Source: Scolanthus callimorphus
Lineage: Eukaryota > Cnidaria > Anthozoa > Actiniaria > Edwardsiidae
Reading direction: 5' to 3'
DNA: 64,000 nt
Assembly: GCA_033964015.1 (NCBI GenBank)
Contig: CM066916.1
Location: forward strand, 15,044,501-15,108,500
Part shown: in pieces, positions 22,501-33,610 of the stretch
Numbering within the stretch: the first letter of the stretch is position 1
Layout of the letters: every line of letters begins with the position of its first letter
Made by a program: the position numbers and the translations under genes
The notes under the pieces: model-generated
Databases searched by the model: none
What the model saw: the letters and a program-made list of their open reading frames with translations, nothing else
What the model was told of the DNA's origin: nothing

Positions 22501-25500
22501 CGTATCTCGGGGAAGCTGTGGTTAATGAAACATTGGAAGCCATGTCAGACGAGGAGTTCGACGATGTCCTGGCATAGTTCGTGTCGATACCAGTATTGTA
22601 ATTGAGTACAAATGAGTAATTAATTTGGTCTAGAAGTAGACAAGTACCCTGCTAGCAGAGGTTTTTTTTCTGTAAGTCTTTTATTAGCTAGCATTATTAT
22701 GTATCAGTCAATTCCAGCGCTGACCATGCCCCCCCCGGGCAACCCCCGGGATTTTGGTCATTTCTAAAAATAAAACTGAAAATTCCCCACCCCCGGGCTA
22801 GCAAAAATGCAAAATACCCCACGGCGGGGAACACAAAAAGCGGAAAAATGCCCCACCCCCGGGACGAGAAAAAGACGGTAGGATTCCATCGACTCTGCGT
22901 GACAAAGCTTCACAACAAAAACTTCAACTCCATTTATACTGTCCGAGCATTTATAATTCGTTTCAGCAGGAGCCCATAATGTATCAGTCAATTCCAGCGG
23001 TGACCATGCCCCCCCCGGGCATTTGGTCATTTCTAAAAATAAAACTGAAAATTCCCCGCCCCCGGCTAGCAAAAATGCAGAATACCCCACGGCGGGGAAC
23101 ACAAAAAGCGGAAAAATGCCCCACCCCCGGGACGAGAAAAAGACGGTAATTCTGCGTGACAAAGCTTCACAACAAAAACTTCAACTCCATTTATACTGTC
23201 CGAGCATTCACAATTCGTTTTTAAATGTACTTTAGTTTTCTCGTCTATGAACGAGTTCTCATTTCACTGAAAGTGAGACAAAATATAAATAAAGAAGTGA
23301 CATTCCTAGGCCATTCGCGGTTGTAGCCATTTAGCTGCATCTTTCAATGCGAAATTTACCTTTATTCTATTTGCAGAGCAACTATTTCGCAGTTATGTTA
23401 CTTGACTTTTTGCGAAATTGGAACTCTGTTTATAGTGTTAATTCATTTTTATGTTTTTCCACTGAGACGAAATTGCGAAATCTGTTTCTTCTCTATAGAA
23501 GACGTTAACTGTGAAATGTGCAAATGTGTCAGTCTCCAAACGTGGTGTATACGGGCCATGCTCTGCATTATATTTTATGTGGCGTTATTTTCTGTAACTG
23601 GGTTGTAGTTCGCAAAACCCGACGCGCTTGAGATGAGAAAATCAAAATTCCCCACCCCCCTCCCCCGGGGAAAAACAATTCCCGACCCCGGGGTCAGCAA
23701 AATTTTCAAATTCCCCACCCCAGGGAAGGCACTGGTGTGCAAATGCCCCACGGTGTCCGGGGGGGGATGGTCATCGCTGGAATTGACTGATACATTAAGC
23801 TCCTGGTTTCAGTAAATGTACTTTAGTTTTCTCGTCTTTGAACGAGTTCTCACTTCACTGAAAGTGAGACAAATATAAATAAAGAAGTGAAACTAGGAAT
23901 GTCTACCGATATTGTACTAATAGCGGAGCTCCCGCGGGCGCCGAAGGCGCCCGCGAGCGGAGCCCCATAGCTACATGCAGGAGAAAAAGGAACAAAAAAA
24001 AAGTGTATATGCATCCAACGATTCTGTCATGGACTTCCGGTTTGTGCGTTCGTTCGTCCGTTCGTTCGTTCGTTCGTTCGTTCGTCCGGAATGACGTCAT
24101 CGAAGCTAGAAAAATCAATATCTCAAGAAGGCAACATCGATAGGTGACCAAACTTGGGTAAAGTTGTTTTGGAGGTAAGGGGGTGCACCACCAAGGTCAC
24201 GTGACATGACGTCATCGATGACGTCATCGAAACTAGAAAAGTCAATATCTCAAGAAGGTAACATCGCTAGGTGACAAAACTTGGGTAAAGTTATTTTGGA
24301 GGCAAGGGGAGTGCACCACCAAGGTCACGTGACATGACGTCATCGATGACGTCATCAAAACTAGAAAAGTCAATATCTCAAGAAGGCAACATCGCTAGGT
24401 GACCAAACTTGGGTAAAAATATTTTGGAGGTAAGGGGATGCACCACCAAGGTCACGTGACATGACGTCATCGATGACGTCATCAAAAGTAGAAAATTCAA
24501 TATCTCAAGAAGGCAACATCGCTAGGTGACCAAACTTTGGTAAAGTTATTTTGGAGGCAAGGGGAGTGCACCACCAAGAACACGTGACATGACGTCATCG
24601 ATGACGTCATCAAAACTAGAAAAGTCAATATCTCAAGAAGGCAACATCGCTAGGTGACCAAACTTGGGCAAAGTTATTTTGGAGGCAAGGGGAGTTCACT
24701 TCCAAGGTCACGTGACATGACGTCATCGATGACGTCATCAAAACTAGAAAAGTCTGTATCTCGAGAACGCAACATTGCTAGGTGACCAAACTTGCGTTAA
24801 GTTATTTTGGACGCAAGGGGGGTGCACTACCAAGGTCACGTGACATGACGTCATCGATGACGTCATCAAAACTAGAAATGTCAATATCTCAAGAAGGTAA
24901 CATCGCTAGGTGACCAAACTTGGGTAAAATTATTTTGGAGGCAAGGTGGGTGCACAAACAGGGTCACGTGACATGACGTCATCAAAACTAGAAAAGTGAA
25001 TACCTCAGGAAGGCAACATCGCTAGGTGACCAAACTTGGGTAAACTTATTTTGGAGGCAAGGGGGTGCACTACCAAGATCACGTGACATGACGTCATCGA
25101 TGACGTTATTCAATCTAGAAAAGTCTATATCTCGAGAAGGCAACATCGCTAGGCGAACAAACTTGGGTACAGTCGAGAAAACATCCGGAGTATGTGGGTA
25201 TGGAGCTCTTTGAAATGCAACATAAAAAAATCTGAATTTGCAAGTATGGCAATGTTTTCTGTGGCAAGTGACGTCGCGACACGTCACATGATTAATCTTT
25301 TGCAGGACTTATAATTTTCCCTAGCAACGGCCCAACAAGATAGGTAAACGCACCCTTTTATAAAAATATATAACCGGGAGCTCCGCTTTTAGCCAGTGGC
25401 TAAATCTATATATTACCTTAGGCCATTCGCCGTTATAGCCATTTCTGCTCTCCGGAATCTCTCAATGCGAAATTTACCTTTATTCTATTTGCAGAGCAAC

Positions 25501-28500
25501 TATTTGACAGTTATGTTACTTGACTTGATAGTGTCAATTCATTTTTATGTTTTTCCACTGAGACGAAATTGCGAAATCTGTTTCTTCTCTATAGGAGACG
25601 TTAACTGCGAAATGTGTCTTCCCCAAACGTGGTGTATACGGGCCATGCTCTGCATTATATTTTATGTGGCGTTATTTTCTGTAACTGGGACTTTGTAACT
25701 GCCAAACGATAGTTATTGTAACTGGTGTTGTAGTTCGTAAAACCCGACGCGCTTGAGATTAGAAAACCAAAATCCCCACCCCCCTCCTCCGGGGAAAAAC
25801 AATTCCCGACCCTGGGACCAGCAAAATTTTCAAAATTCCCCACCCCAGGGAAGGCAGCGGTGCGCAAATGCCCCACGGTGTCCCGGGGGGGGGATGGTCA
25901 CCGCTGGAATTGACTGATACATAAGTTGTTCGCGTGTCTGGTATGTCGCATGGTTGTATTGATTTGCAAAGTTGTTCGCGAACAAGTTAATGCTAGCTAA
26001 TAAAAGACTGACAGAGAAAAACCTCTGCTAGCAGGGTATAGACAAGTTTCAAAGTATGATTAAATTGAGTTTTTGTGCCGATCTCTAATTGTCTTTACTT
26101 CAAATGTTATATTTGAAAGCAAAGACACTTAGAAAACGGTAGCCGCCTTTTTTGGCAGAAGGGAAATAAACAGGGGGAAATTTGTACGCACTAAACTGAC
26201 CACACAGCAATATTTGTAATATTGCAGCCTGCAGACTGCGATATTAAAAATATTGCAGCCTGCAGGCTGCAATATTAAAAATATTGCTGTGTGGTCAGTT
26301 AGTGCGTACTAGTTTACCCCTGTTAATTTCCCTTCTGCCAAAAAGACCGCTCCCGTTTTTCTAAATGTCTTTGCTTCATGAGGGCGTCACCAGTGATATG
26401 CGATATAGTGCAGAGAGAGAACAATGGGATGGGGGTGTGAATAGTAGATATGAATTAGAAGAATACTTATTAGATGTGGTCAACACAGAGCACCGTAGAG
26501 CTCTTACAAAATTAAGATTAAGTGACCATATTTTATAAATAGAAAGAGGGTGTTACAGTAAAAACTATGTGAGCCCTGAAAAAGTGAGACGTTTCTAAGG
26601 GCAACCGCCATGTTTATTTCTCACTGTCCAATCAGAGAGGGCAGAACTCTTTGGTTCGCCATAGAAACGTCTCATTTCATCCTAGAAACGCAACGTTCAA
26701 ACGTTCAAACATAACATGCGAACTATTAGGGTTAAACATTGTGGCAATGTTGGTGGGATTGCCATTATTTTATTTCAAATTCATCTTCGCCAGTCATCTC
26801 GAAACTATTTCAGAGCAAGGCTAGCTGATCTAGAGAGGTAATTGAAGAAAATACTCTATCCAAGAGAAAAAATGTCGATTTAAGGGAAACTGATCCAGAG
26901 GAAATTGTGATTTAGCGACCCTGTTCTGGAAGCGGGAGGGCTGAAAACCCTACCCTGCACAGCGGCACATACCTGTATAGTAAATATAAGGGAGTGTGAC
27001 TTCATTTTTGCTAATTTGCATAAGTAAAAATCTTGAATATCTCTTGAACCAAGAGAGCTAGATATCAACGTCAAATAAACAGCATTCTTCCTTATTTTGA
27101 AAAATAAGCCATTAAAATTTCAGCCTTGAGGGGAACTTTAAAGATTTGACTGAAATCGATTAATTTATTTTATGTCGATTTTGTTGATTGCTGACATCTT
27201 TTAGAATATGACAAACCACGTGAATTGGAATTTGTACTATTTCTTATTTCTCTGAACAACTACACCCTTTCGGGGAATCCCCGGATATCATTTTAACCCA
27301 TCATGATTGGCAGAGCTCCAGTCACGCGCTTTTATGGCGCATGGCATTTAAATCCCAGGAACATCAAACGGGGTTCCAGTTGTAATGAATGGCGAAGTAC
27401 GTGCTAGTCTTTCCTTCTGCGAGCCTTGTAATGCCTTTTCATTCCTAGCAGGAGAAAGAAAAACTTCGCCACACTATGGCAGAATTGTATTCGAAGGTTT
27501 CTGAGTTGAGTTTGAGCGAGGTAGGAAACCCTCAACCATGTTTTGGCGGTGGAATTGAAACCGGGAATCGTTTATCTTGGAGGACACCAAAAACTGAAGA
27601 GGAAGAATCATTCCCAGATTCGCAAGACTCAGGTTATAAAACCTTCGATGAAGATCTGGAGGATGGAATGGATTATTTTGAAGAAAGCGCAATCGAGTAC
27701 TCGAGCGTGTCAAGGCAGAGAAATGGTGATGTAAACGTGAATATACGTAACAACAAGAACTCTGTGATTATACAATTGGCTAACTTGGATGATGAAAACA
27801 ATTGTGAGACTGATTCGGGGATTGAAGGAGGTTTGACGCCGACAAAGCATCTGAAACAAACTTCAGTAAAACGATTCCTTCCGTTTGCTGAATGCGATGA
27901 TTATCCGAGAGCGAAGAAGAACCGTCGTCGAAATACGCATAAATCCGCCAAGGCAATTTCAAAGAATACCGACAGACAAATATTACTTTCCCGCAGCGCA
28001 AAAGAAGGAATAACTGGACGTCAGCTGTCAAAGAAAGGGAAAAAGAGAGGAGGGAAATAACTTGGAACATTAACATTCAAGATAATCCTGGGACGTGTTC
28101 ATCGGAGAAAACGTGACATACCATTGCGTGACAGGGGAATCTGTTGTTGCTGATGGGGCCCAGCCAAATATGGTTATGTCACCCAAATATTTGCCTGTCG
28201 TGCGTGCAGACAAAAAATTCATTAGAAGCTCGGGCTCATTTAACAGAATAATTCAAAGATATACCCCCTCCGAGAAAGTGGTAGATGGCAGGAGTTCTAC
28301 ACAGATATAGAAGAGCAACTAATGCTCTCTAGAAAAAGTAAGCAAAAAGAGCTTGAAATATTTTTGACCATTGAGAAAGGAATTGGACTCAGTTATGAAA
28401 AAAAGAATGTAGAGTCAATGAAACTAATTAATGCTGCAAATCAAATGATCAACACAGCACACAATCTCCCTATGCGAGAGTTCTTGCTTGTTTTGTCACA

Positions 28501-31210
28501 TTGTCAACTAGCAGCCCTCTACCGACGGGAAAACAAGCCCATTGATGCTATGGAAGCGATCTTCATGGCCAAACAGAATGCCCAGTTTTTGCCTTCACTG
28601 CTTGCTAAAGCATATCTTAGCTATGAAAATGCAAGTAATCAAACACTGTCTCTGTCAGTTGTATCTATGTCAGAGCCTGAGCGAGAGGATAGAGCTGCTA
28701 GTGCCAAGAGTGCCTTAAGGAGTGCATTTCCACCTGTGAAACAATGCTGCAAGAGGATGATGGAGTATATTTAAGGAAGCACATATTCTCCCTCTTGAAA
28801 CTTGCATTGATGAACCTAAATTGCCGCACTAAGACTTCTCGCTGCCAGTCTGTGAAGGAGCAAGACTTAAAAGAAGCCGAAGACTGCATAAAGCGCATGT
28901 TGGAACGTTACAGTGGTCATGTAAATGAGGCTATTAGGATTCAGCTGGATACAGCCTTGTGTGATTTGTACTTTCGCAAGCATCAATATACTGAAGCCAT
29001 GCAGTATGCAGCAAAAGCTCTGCAAGTCTGCCAGTCCATTGGGTTTAAAATAGAAATTCCAGCCCTTCAGGAGAGAATTCAAGAGATGGAGGTACTGCAG
29101 CGAGAGACCGCAACCATTACAGAAATCACATGTGATGGACCAGCCAATGTGAAAGAATTTGACTGAAATAGGCTTCATGAACTGCAGGAGATTTGTTTAT
29201 GGTTCTCATTTGAATTGTTGAAAGATCCTGGAAAAGGGACCTGAACACCAACCCCTTCTTGCATTCCTTTGTTATTTCCAATCTTGACAGATTATTATTT
29301 GATAAATTATCTGGTGCTAAATTACTATTTGTCATGAAAACAATGGAACACCAAATGCGGTACAATCACATTTTAAGTCATTCTAGTTGGGACAAGGTGG
29401 ACAAGCTTCAGAGGTTGTCCTGCTGTTTTGGTTTGACTGAATTGATCAAAATGGTTTGTACCATTGGGCAGTCCCTGTTGAGGACCCCATTCACAGCTAC
29501 CCACCCTGGATTTTTTTTATTTGAGCCACCCACCCTGGAATTCCAGTGATTTTCTCATGACCACCCTGGAAATGGCACTTACCCACCCTGGAATTTTGTA
29601 TTTTAAGGGCGCCCTCCCTGGAATTCGCTACCTTGACCACCCACCCTGGAATTCCGAGCTTCATTTTGACCACCCACCCTGGAAATCCAGAGGTCCTCAA
29701 TGGGCGACTGCCCATTGGTACTGTAACCAGGTTCATGACCAAGTAAGGTAACCAATCCAAACTTAAATGGAAATAGCAAATGGTAAGCGCCATTCCACTC
29801 AGGATTTCACCCCAACTGGAATGTTTTTACCATTTGATGCCGATCAAACCAACCCGTTTTCCTTGTCCAAAGGTAAACACCCCTGTATTTTGCTCATTCT
29901 GTATTGTGACTCCAGAAAACAATCCATACCAAGGGGCAGATCCAGGAATTTCAGAAAGAAAATTTCAATAATGAAAATATGGGACAAAAATTTGCTAATT
30001 TCCTTCAGCAAATAGAGTAAATGTATGGAAAAATCTCCCAAAAATGGGAGGGGATGGGACCCCTGGCCGGGCTCCCCTAGAACTGCCCATGATACCCCTG
30101 CCCCCATAGAAGGGGTTGAGATATGATCCCCAGACTCTGGAATTTTCAAATCCCTTTCCCGAGAATGTGAGTTTTTTTGAATCACACATTTTGCTTTTCG
30201 AAAATTTTGCAGAAAGGTGATTACAAACTGTAAATAATAGTGTAAAATAGTGTTCTCCTTGCAGGTGCATTGTAATATAATTAGTAACTTAATTCATCAG
30301 ACACTGAGAGAGGTTTATTTCCTAGTAGTACTTATCCAAGAGCAGAGGAATAAAACCTCTCTGATCACCATGCAAACTGTACAGAACAGTGTAAACAGAG
30401 TTCTCTTTGTGGGTACATTGTAATATAATACTTCGAAAGGGCATAATATATGAATTGCTATCCTTGTATATTTGGGTTTAGAATTATAGGATATGAACTG
30501 TAAATAATACATTGATGAATTTGAATGTGTATTTTAGATAGGATCAAACAACAAAACAGTCAAGAATACAAAAAAATGACTTTGATTCCACATGATTCCA
30601 CACTGATAGTATATGCAATTTGTTTCTAGAGTTATAGTATATGAACTGTAAAGAAATGGATTATTATGTGATTAAAATCTGAGTGACGTATCTTGAGAAA
30701 GAAATGAACAAAACAGGCAAGAAATACAATGTATCCTGTTTTAATAGTTATAGTTCTCATATGTAGAGGCCGTAGCTAGAAATTTTTGTCTGGGGGGGCA
30801 AGCCTTGGTCATCCATCATTTTTGCTGGGGAGGGGGGGGAGCAGGTTTTTCCCACATGTTGACAATAAAAATTCTACTTCGCTGGGGGGCAACTGCCAGC
30901 GGATCCAGGTTTTTAGAAACGGGAGTGCATTTCAGGTCTGAGGAGCCAGGTTTGCCAATACAGCGAGTGCTAGAACCTAGTTGTTACGACTGCATTTTCT
31001 CATATCAAACCATTTTTGCATCGCGAAGGAGGTGCTTCTTTTATATAGCTGCCAACTCTCCTGCATTGTGAAGGGGTATCAAGATTTTGAGCCTTGTTTG
31101 AAGGTTAAAATTTGCTTCATTCTCATTTTACTGTCATTTCTCCCACACAACTTATACATTTGTTGCATTCCAGAAAATTTGCATTCCAGAAAATTCCAGA
31201 AAATAAAGGT

Positions 31211-31243
<33 letters not shown>

Positions 31244-33610
31244 ACGGGCGGCAATTGGAAATTCCGAAGGGATGAGTTCAAGTTGAATATCTTGGGAATA
31301 CGTTGGCAGTCAAAAACTTATTAATTTGGTAGAAAAAAGCAAGTATATTCCATGAATACTGGACGACGCGCAAAAAAAGTAGAATTTTACAGTAAAAAAA
31401 GTCGCCTTGAAATATTTGAAATCGGCTTGGTGAATGCCGTCTAAACTTCGTGTAGGGCTAGACAAATGTGTAAGGAGTAAGGCTCAGTGTGTCATTTTAA
31501 AAGTTTAGATCGAATAGCGCTTCAGGTGCCTGTCAATCAAAAGTGTGCTCCCCCCTGTAACGTTGCTATGGTAACTCCTATAACAATAAAAAATACATCA
31601 CTACTAATTTCAATCTTTGTCCAGTAAGTGGTCGAAGTTTGGCTTTAATAGCTTTTTGCATTTCGGAGCTACAATCGCATAAAGTCAAGTGGTCAAGCCC
31701 GATAAAAATTGTAGGCAGCCTCCTTAAGAGCTCGGAATTCTGATTGCAAGGGGGGTTTTCGAAGCTGGATTTCTTGTCACAAGGGGAGGGGGTCTGAAGA
31801 TGCCCAACTTCTGAAGGAGTTCGCTGTTTTTCAGTCTGCTAAAATAGCGTTTTTCAGAAAGAAAGAACGTCATTTCACGCGCGGAAAAAGAATGCTTCCC
31901 AGTTCGTACTTGTCCCTAAGACAGAATCTCCATAATTTTCTACTGATTTCGATTGTTAGTTCAATCACGCATCAGGTTCAACTTTGTAAAATCACACATT
32001 GAGATTAATATAAAGGATGTTGGCGATACGGGATAAGTTGAGCTTGCATGGACGCGCAACTTTTGCCAAAACCCGCAACTTTCCCTAACATATCTAATGA
32101 AATCCCGGAACAAAACGGTATAGTTTAATAAACGTTTCTCAAAAATGGTACATATAATATGCATGTTGAATAATATGTTTAGAGTTTCTCTATGGGTTTT
32201 TCCTAAGCCTCAAATATTCGAAGAACCGCAAAAAGTAACAACTAGCTGAACTAGGCTTTCCAAGCTTGGTCTAGCTTTCCTATTGGTTATATTTGGAAAA
32301 ATTGTTTTAGAAAGCGATTGAAAATGTGTGTTCAAAGTAAATAGCTTCCACACTTCATTTGAAATGCCTATTCCCCCATTTCACGATCGAATGGCGAAAG
32401 TCTCAAGTTTTTCCGTGATAATATCATCCGATTCTTTGCCCCTACAATTCAAATCTTACAAAATAGCCAATTAGCTACTAGTTAAACACGCTAAAAATGT
32501 AGAGCTCATATTCAGTGGATGTTGTGAATGCCGGTGTTATTTTTTTCTTCAAACTCAAACCATCATGCTCTGTATTAATATTCTGAAACAAGATTATGCA
32601 CTTTTTGTGTTTTCTTTACTTTGCAATAAATTCCCGCAACAACCCCCGCAACTTTTGCTTTTTTCTCCGCAACGTTTCCCTCTCGCAAATTTTTACTTTC
32701 TCTCGCAATAATAAACAAAGTGGTGATTATTTGGATTCCGGAGGGGAGGGGGGGGGGGGGGGGGGAGTTGAAATTTCTGAAGGGGAGGGGGGTTTAACCT
32801 GCCCGAATTCTATATATGCATGGGGGGGGGGGGGGATTAAACCATTTTGGAAATTCTAGATGCATGGGGGGGTCAAAAACTAGTACCGCCCGTGGGGGGG
32901 GGGGGGGGGGGGGGAGGGGGTACCTTTATTTTCTGGAATTTCCCATTCCTTACAAAAACTCCAGACTTCTAAACTCTGAGAATTGACAGCTTCTTCACCC
33001 AAATCACAACCCCTGGATTGAACTACGGTAATATTAGGTCTTTTTATTTCTCAAAAGACCTTGCATGATTGGGTAAATAGAACAAAACATGGCATTGTTC
33101 TATTGCATGACCCTCTGGGGCCAGGGAGGCACCAGTTTTTGCATGTTTTCTATGTTATATAGGACTGTTCAAAGGCTTGCAGGTGGGGGCAACCACCACC
33201 TCTGAAAAGACTTGCATATGATTGGAATAGAACAAAACATCATTGTTCTATTGTATGACTCCCTGGGTGTCATAGCATGTTCCAGAATTTTGAGGGAAGT
33301 ATCGAGAGTTTAGAACTCAAAAATGTGTTTTTTTACTTTTTAGGTGATGACACACGAAATATGCCATCTCTTCTGCCTTAACCACTGTGTTTATCGTTCA
33401 TGTGCCATGAATGGTAGCAACCATCTCGAGGAGGCAAATCAACGACCATTGTTCTTGTGTCCGGTCTGCCTTACCAAGGTCAAGGTTTGGTTTCAGTGCT
33501 CTCTCAGTACACGTTACCGTGCTATAGCTGACGTTTGCTGCAATGTTGATTATGAGAGCTTCCAAGAAGCTGCTAAATGGATTGGCAGGTGCTTACAAAT
33601 ACTTGAATGA
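19521..33610 (+). CDS. AMZ2: archaemetzincin zinc metallopeptidase, two coding exons
   Basis: Exons 19521-20210 and 33344-33610 join in phase 0 (AAG|GTAAGT donor; TTTTTACTTTTTAG acceptor) to give 318 residues. The N-terminal part carries the family core (FCIVGFTMIDLYPKEEWNFV, FGQAMPGRGIGVFSFARYDP, LWRSCK). Exon 2 opens with the metal site HEICHLFCLNHC, followed by CAMNGSNHLEEA and CPVCL, which supply the second, cysteine-bound zinc. Archaemetzincins are aminopeptidases, and the GSNHLEEA stretch fits AMZ2 better than AMZ1. Human AMZ2 is about 360 residues; this protein is shorter near the join. The usual Gly of HExxHxxG is Cys (TGC) here. The start has a good context (CACCCATGG) and lies 330 bp from YOD1. 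The 13.1-kb intron holds two other genes. Confidence 0.9.
20298..20490. mobile_element. MITE with GTGTGGTTCTAGAAAATATC ends
   Basis: The left end GTGTGGTTCTAGAAAATATC is mirrored by the right end GATAATTTCTGGAACCACAC. Inside are two copies of CCACCCCTC(C/T)GGAATTTCCAT. It begins 88 bp after the AMZ exon 1 donor. Confidence 0.75.
20690..20833. mobile_element. fold-back MITE with 9-bp target duplication
   Basis: The arms TAGCCTGCTAGCTGGC and GCCGGCTAGCAGGCTA continue inward through a near-complete hairpin (GATATTTGAT / ATCAAATATC). The direct repeat ATCAAAGTT lies immediately outside both ends (20681-20689 and 20834-20842). A 9-bp duplication is typical of Mutator-like elements. Confidence 0.8.
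21413..21529. repeat. palindrome (hairpin) in AMZ intron
   Basis: Arms of about 50 bp (AATAGATAGTTACT... and ...AGTAACTATCTAAT) face each other around an 18-bp G/C-rich centre. Next to it, 21526-21572 is matched in inverted orientation by 26411-26455. Confidence 0.7.
22117..22577 (+). CDS. small acidic protein, two exons, nested in AMZ intron
   Basis: Exon 1 (22117-22204) begins ATG and ends GAAG|GTAAAT. Exon 2 (22357-22577) follows a CTTTCTTTTGTTTTAG acceptor and ends in TAG. They join in frame to 102 residues. The protein is strongly charged: an N-terminal acidic patch (EDEEEREI), a middle rich in Arg/Glu with KTYEEWLQRRNE likely forming a helix or short coiled coil, and an acidic end (SDEEFDDVLA). 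No signal peptide, membrane segment or catalytic motif is seen. It lies in the same orientation as the host gene AMZ, inside its large intron, so it needs its own promoter. The intron is only 152 bp. I do not recognise the family. Confidence 0.65.
23922..25387. mobile_element. element with AGCGGAGCTCCCG ends carrying a satellite
   Basis: The 13-bp ends AGCGGAGCTCCCG (23922-23934) and CGGGAGCTCCGCT (25375-25387) are inverted copies. Just inside the left end lies a G/C hairpin (GCGGGCGCC...GGCGCCCGC), then a GTTC microsatellite (24047-24086), then the 128-bp array. No transposase is present. Confidence 0.7.
24091..25170. repeat. 128-bp satellite array of CRE and E-box palindromes
   Basis: Units start at 24091, 24206, 24334, 24461, 24589, 24717, 24845, 24973 and 25088; full units are 127-128 bp. 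Most carry two TGACGTCA (CRE) octamers separated by TCGA, forming one perfect 22-bp palindrome, preceded by GTCACGTGAC, itself a palindrome around the E-box CACGTG. The first, eighth and ninth units carry fewer intact CREs. No long open frame crosses the array. Confidence 0.9.
26119..26374. repeat. large imperfect palindrome
   Basis: Arms of about 125 bp face each other (GCAAAGACACTTAGAAAACG... and ...TTTTTCTAAATGTCTTTGC, with a shared ACACAGCAATATT word). Inside is a smaller repeat of CAGCCTGCAG words. The transcript would form a long hairpin. Confidence 0.75.
26996..27142. mobile_element. solo end of the 47.3-kb palindromic element
   Basis: About 145 bp match the right end of the element at 47305-48080, including TTTGCTAATTTGCATAAGTA, CATTCTTCCTTATTTTG and the terminal GCCTTGAGGGGAACTTTAA. 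The left half is missing. Confidence 0.7.
27476..29166 (+). pseudogene. intronless TPR-like gene disrupted by frame changes
   Basis: Three coding-quality blocks follow each other without introns but in different frames: 27476-28060 (ATG, 194 codons, acidic then Lys/Arg-rich), 28262-28774 (repeats such as LSHCQLAALYRRENKPIDAM) and 28702-29166 (YFRKHQYTEAMQYAAKALQV). A fourth block, 28095-28310, lies in yet another frame. The blocks overlap by only a few dozen bases, leaving no room for introns. The helical pairs in the last two blocks look like tetratricopeptide repeats. Loss of introns plus at least three indels suggests a decayed retrocopy; clustered sequence errors in a real intronless gene are the alternative. 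It lies in the AMZ intron, same strand. The parent family was not recognised. Confidence 0.5.
29500..29700. repeat. CCACCCTGGAATTCC word array
   Basis: Seven degenerate copies of a unit built on ACCCACCCTGGAATT, the reverse complement of the array at 4331-4530. It lies just after the TPR-like pseudogene. Confidence 0.65.
29701..31190. other. AMZ intron without recognised gene
   Basis: Low-complexity and A/T-rich sequence with short duplicated words. I see no exon or complete transposon. Confidence 0.4.
31191..32941. mobile_element. 1.75-kb inverted-repeat element with poly-C/poly-G ends
   Basis: The left end AAATTCCAGAAAATAAAGG runs into a C tract of more than 30 bases and then CACGGGCGG. 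The right end is CCGCCCGTG, a G tract, then CCTTTATTTTCTGGAATTT. Order and orientation are exactly inverted. The interior has more G runs (about 32750, 32825) but no transposase. It lies in the AMZ intron, 400 bp before exon 2. Confidence 0.8.

Larger units (their letters stand above)
22700..25921 (+). mobile_element. family A MITE interrupted by a second copy and by a satellite-bearing element
   Basis: The left arm of one family A element runs 22700-22976 (TTA outside), is broken by a complete second copy at 22980-23794, resumes near 23812-23900, is broken again by the element at 23922-25387, and resumes near 25418 to its right end at 25921 (TAA outside). The resumed pieces follow on from each other when compared with the intact copy at 13287-14099, so the order of insertion can be read directly. 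The inner copy also carries the 68-codon open frame (23402-23608). Confidence 0.75.

Noticed and set aside
24091..25170. The regularly spaced 128-bp array as a CRISPR-like locus
   Set aside because: Units are contiguous satellite repeats without unique spacers, in a eukaryotic intron.
28095..28310. A separate 71-codon gene
   Set aside because: It has no ATG at its left end and is better explained as one frame-shifted block of the TPR-like pseudogene.
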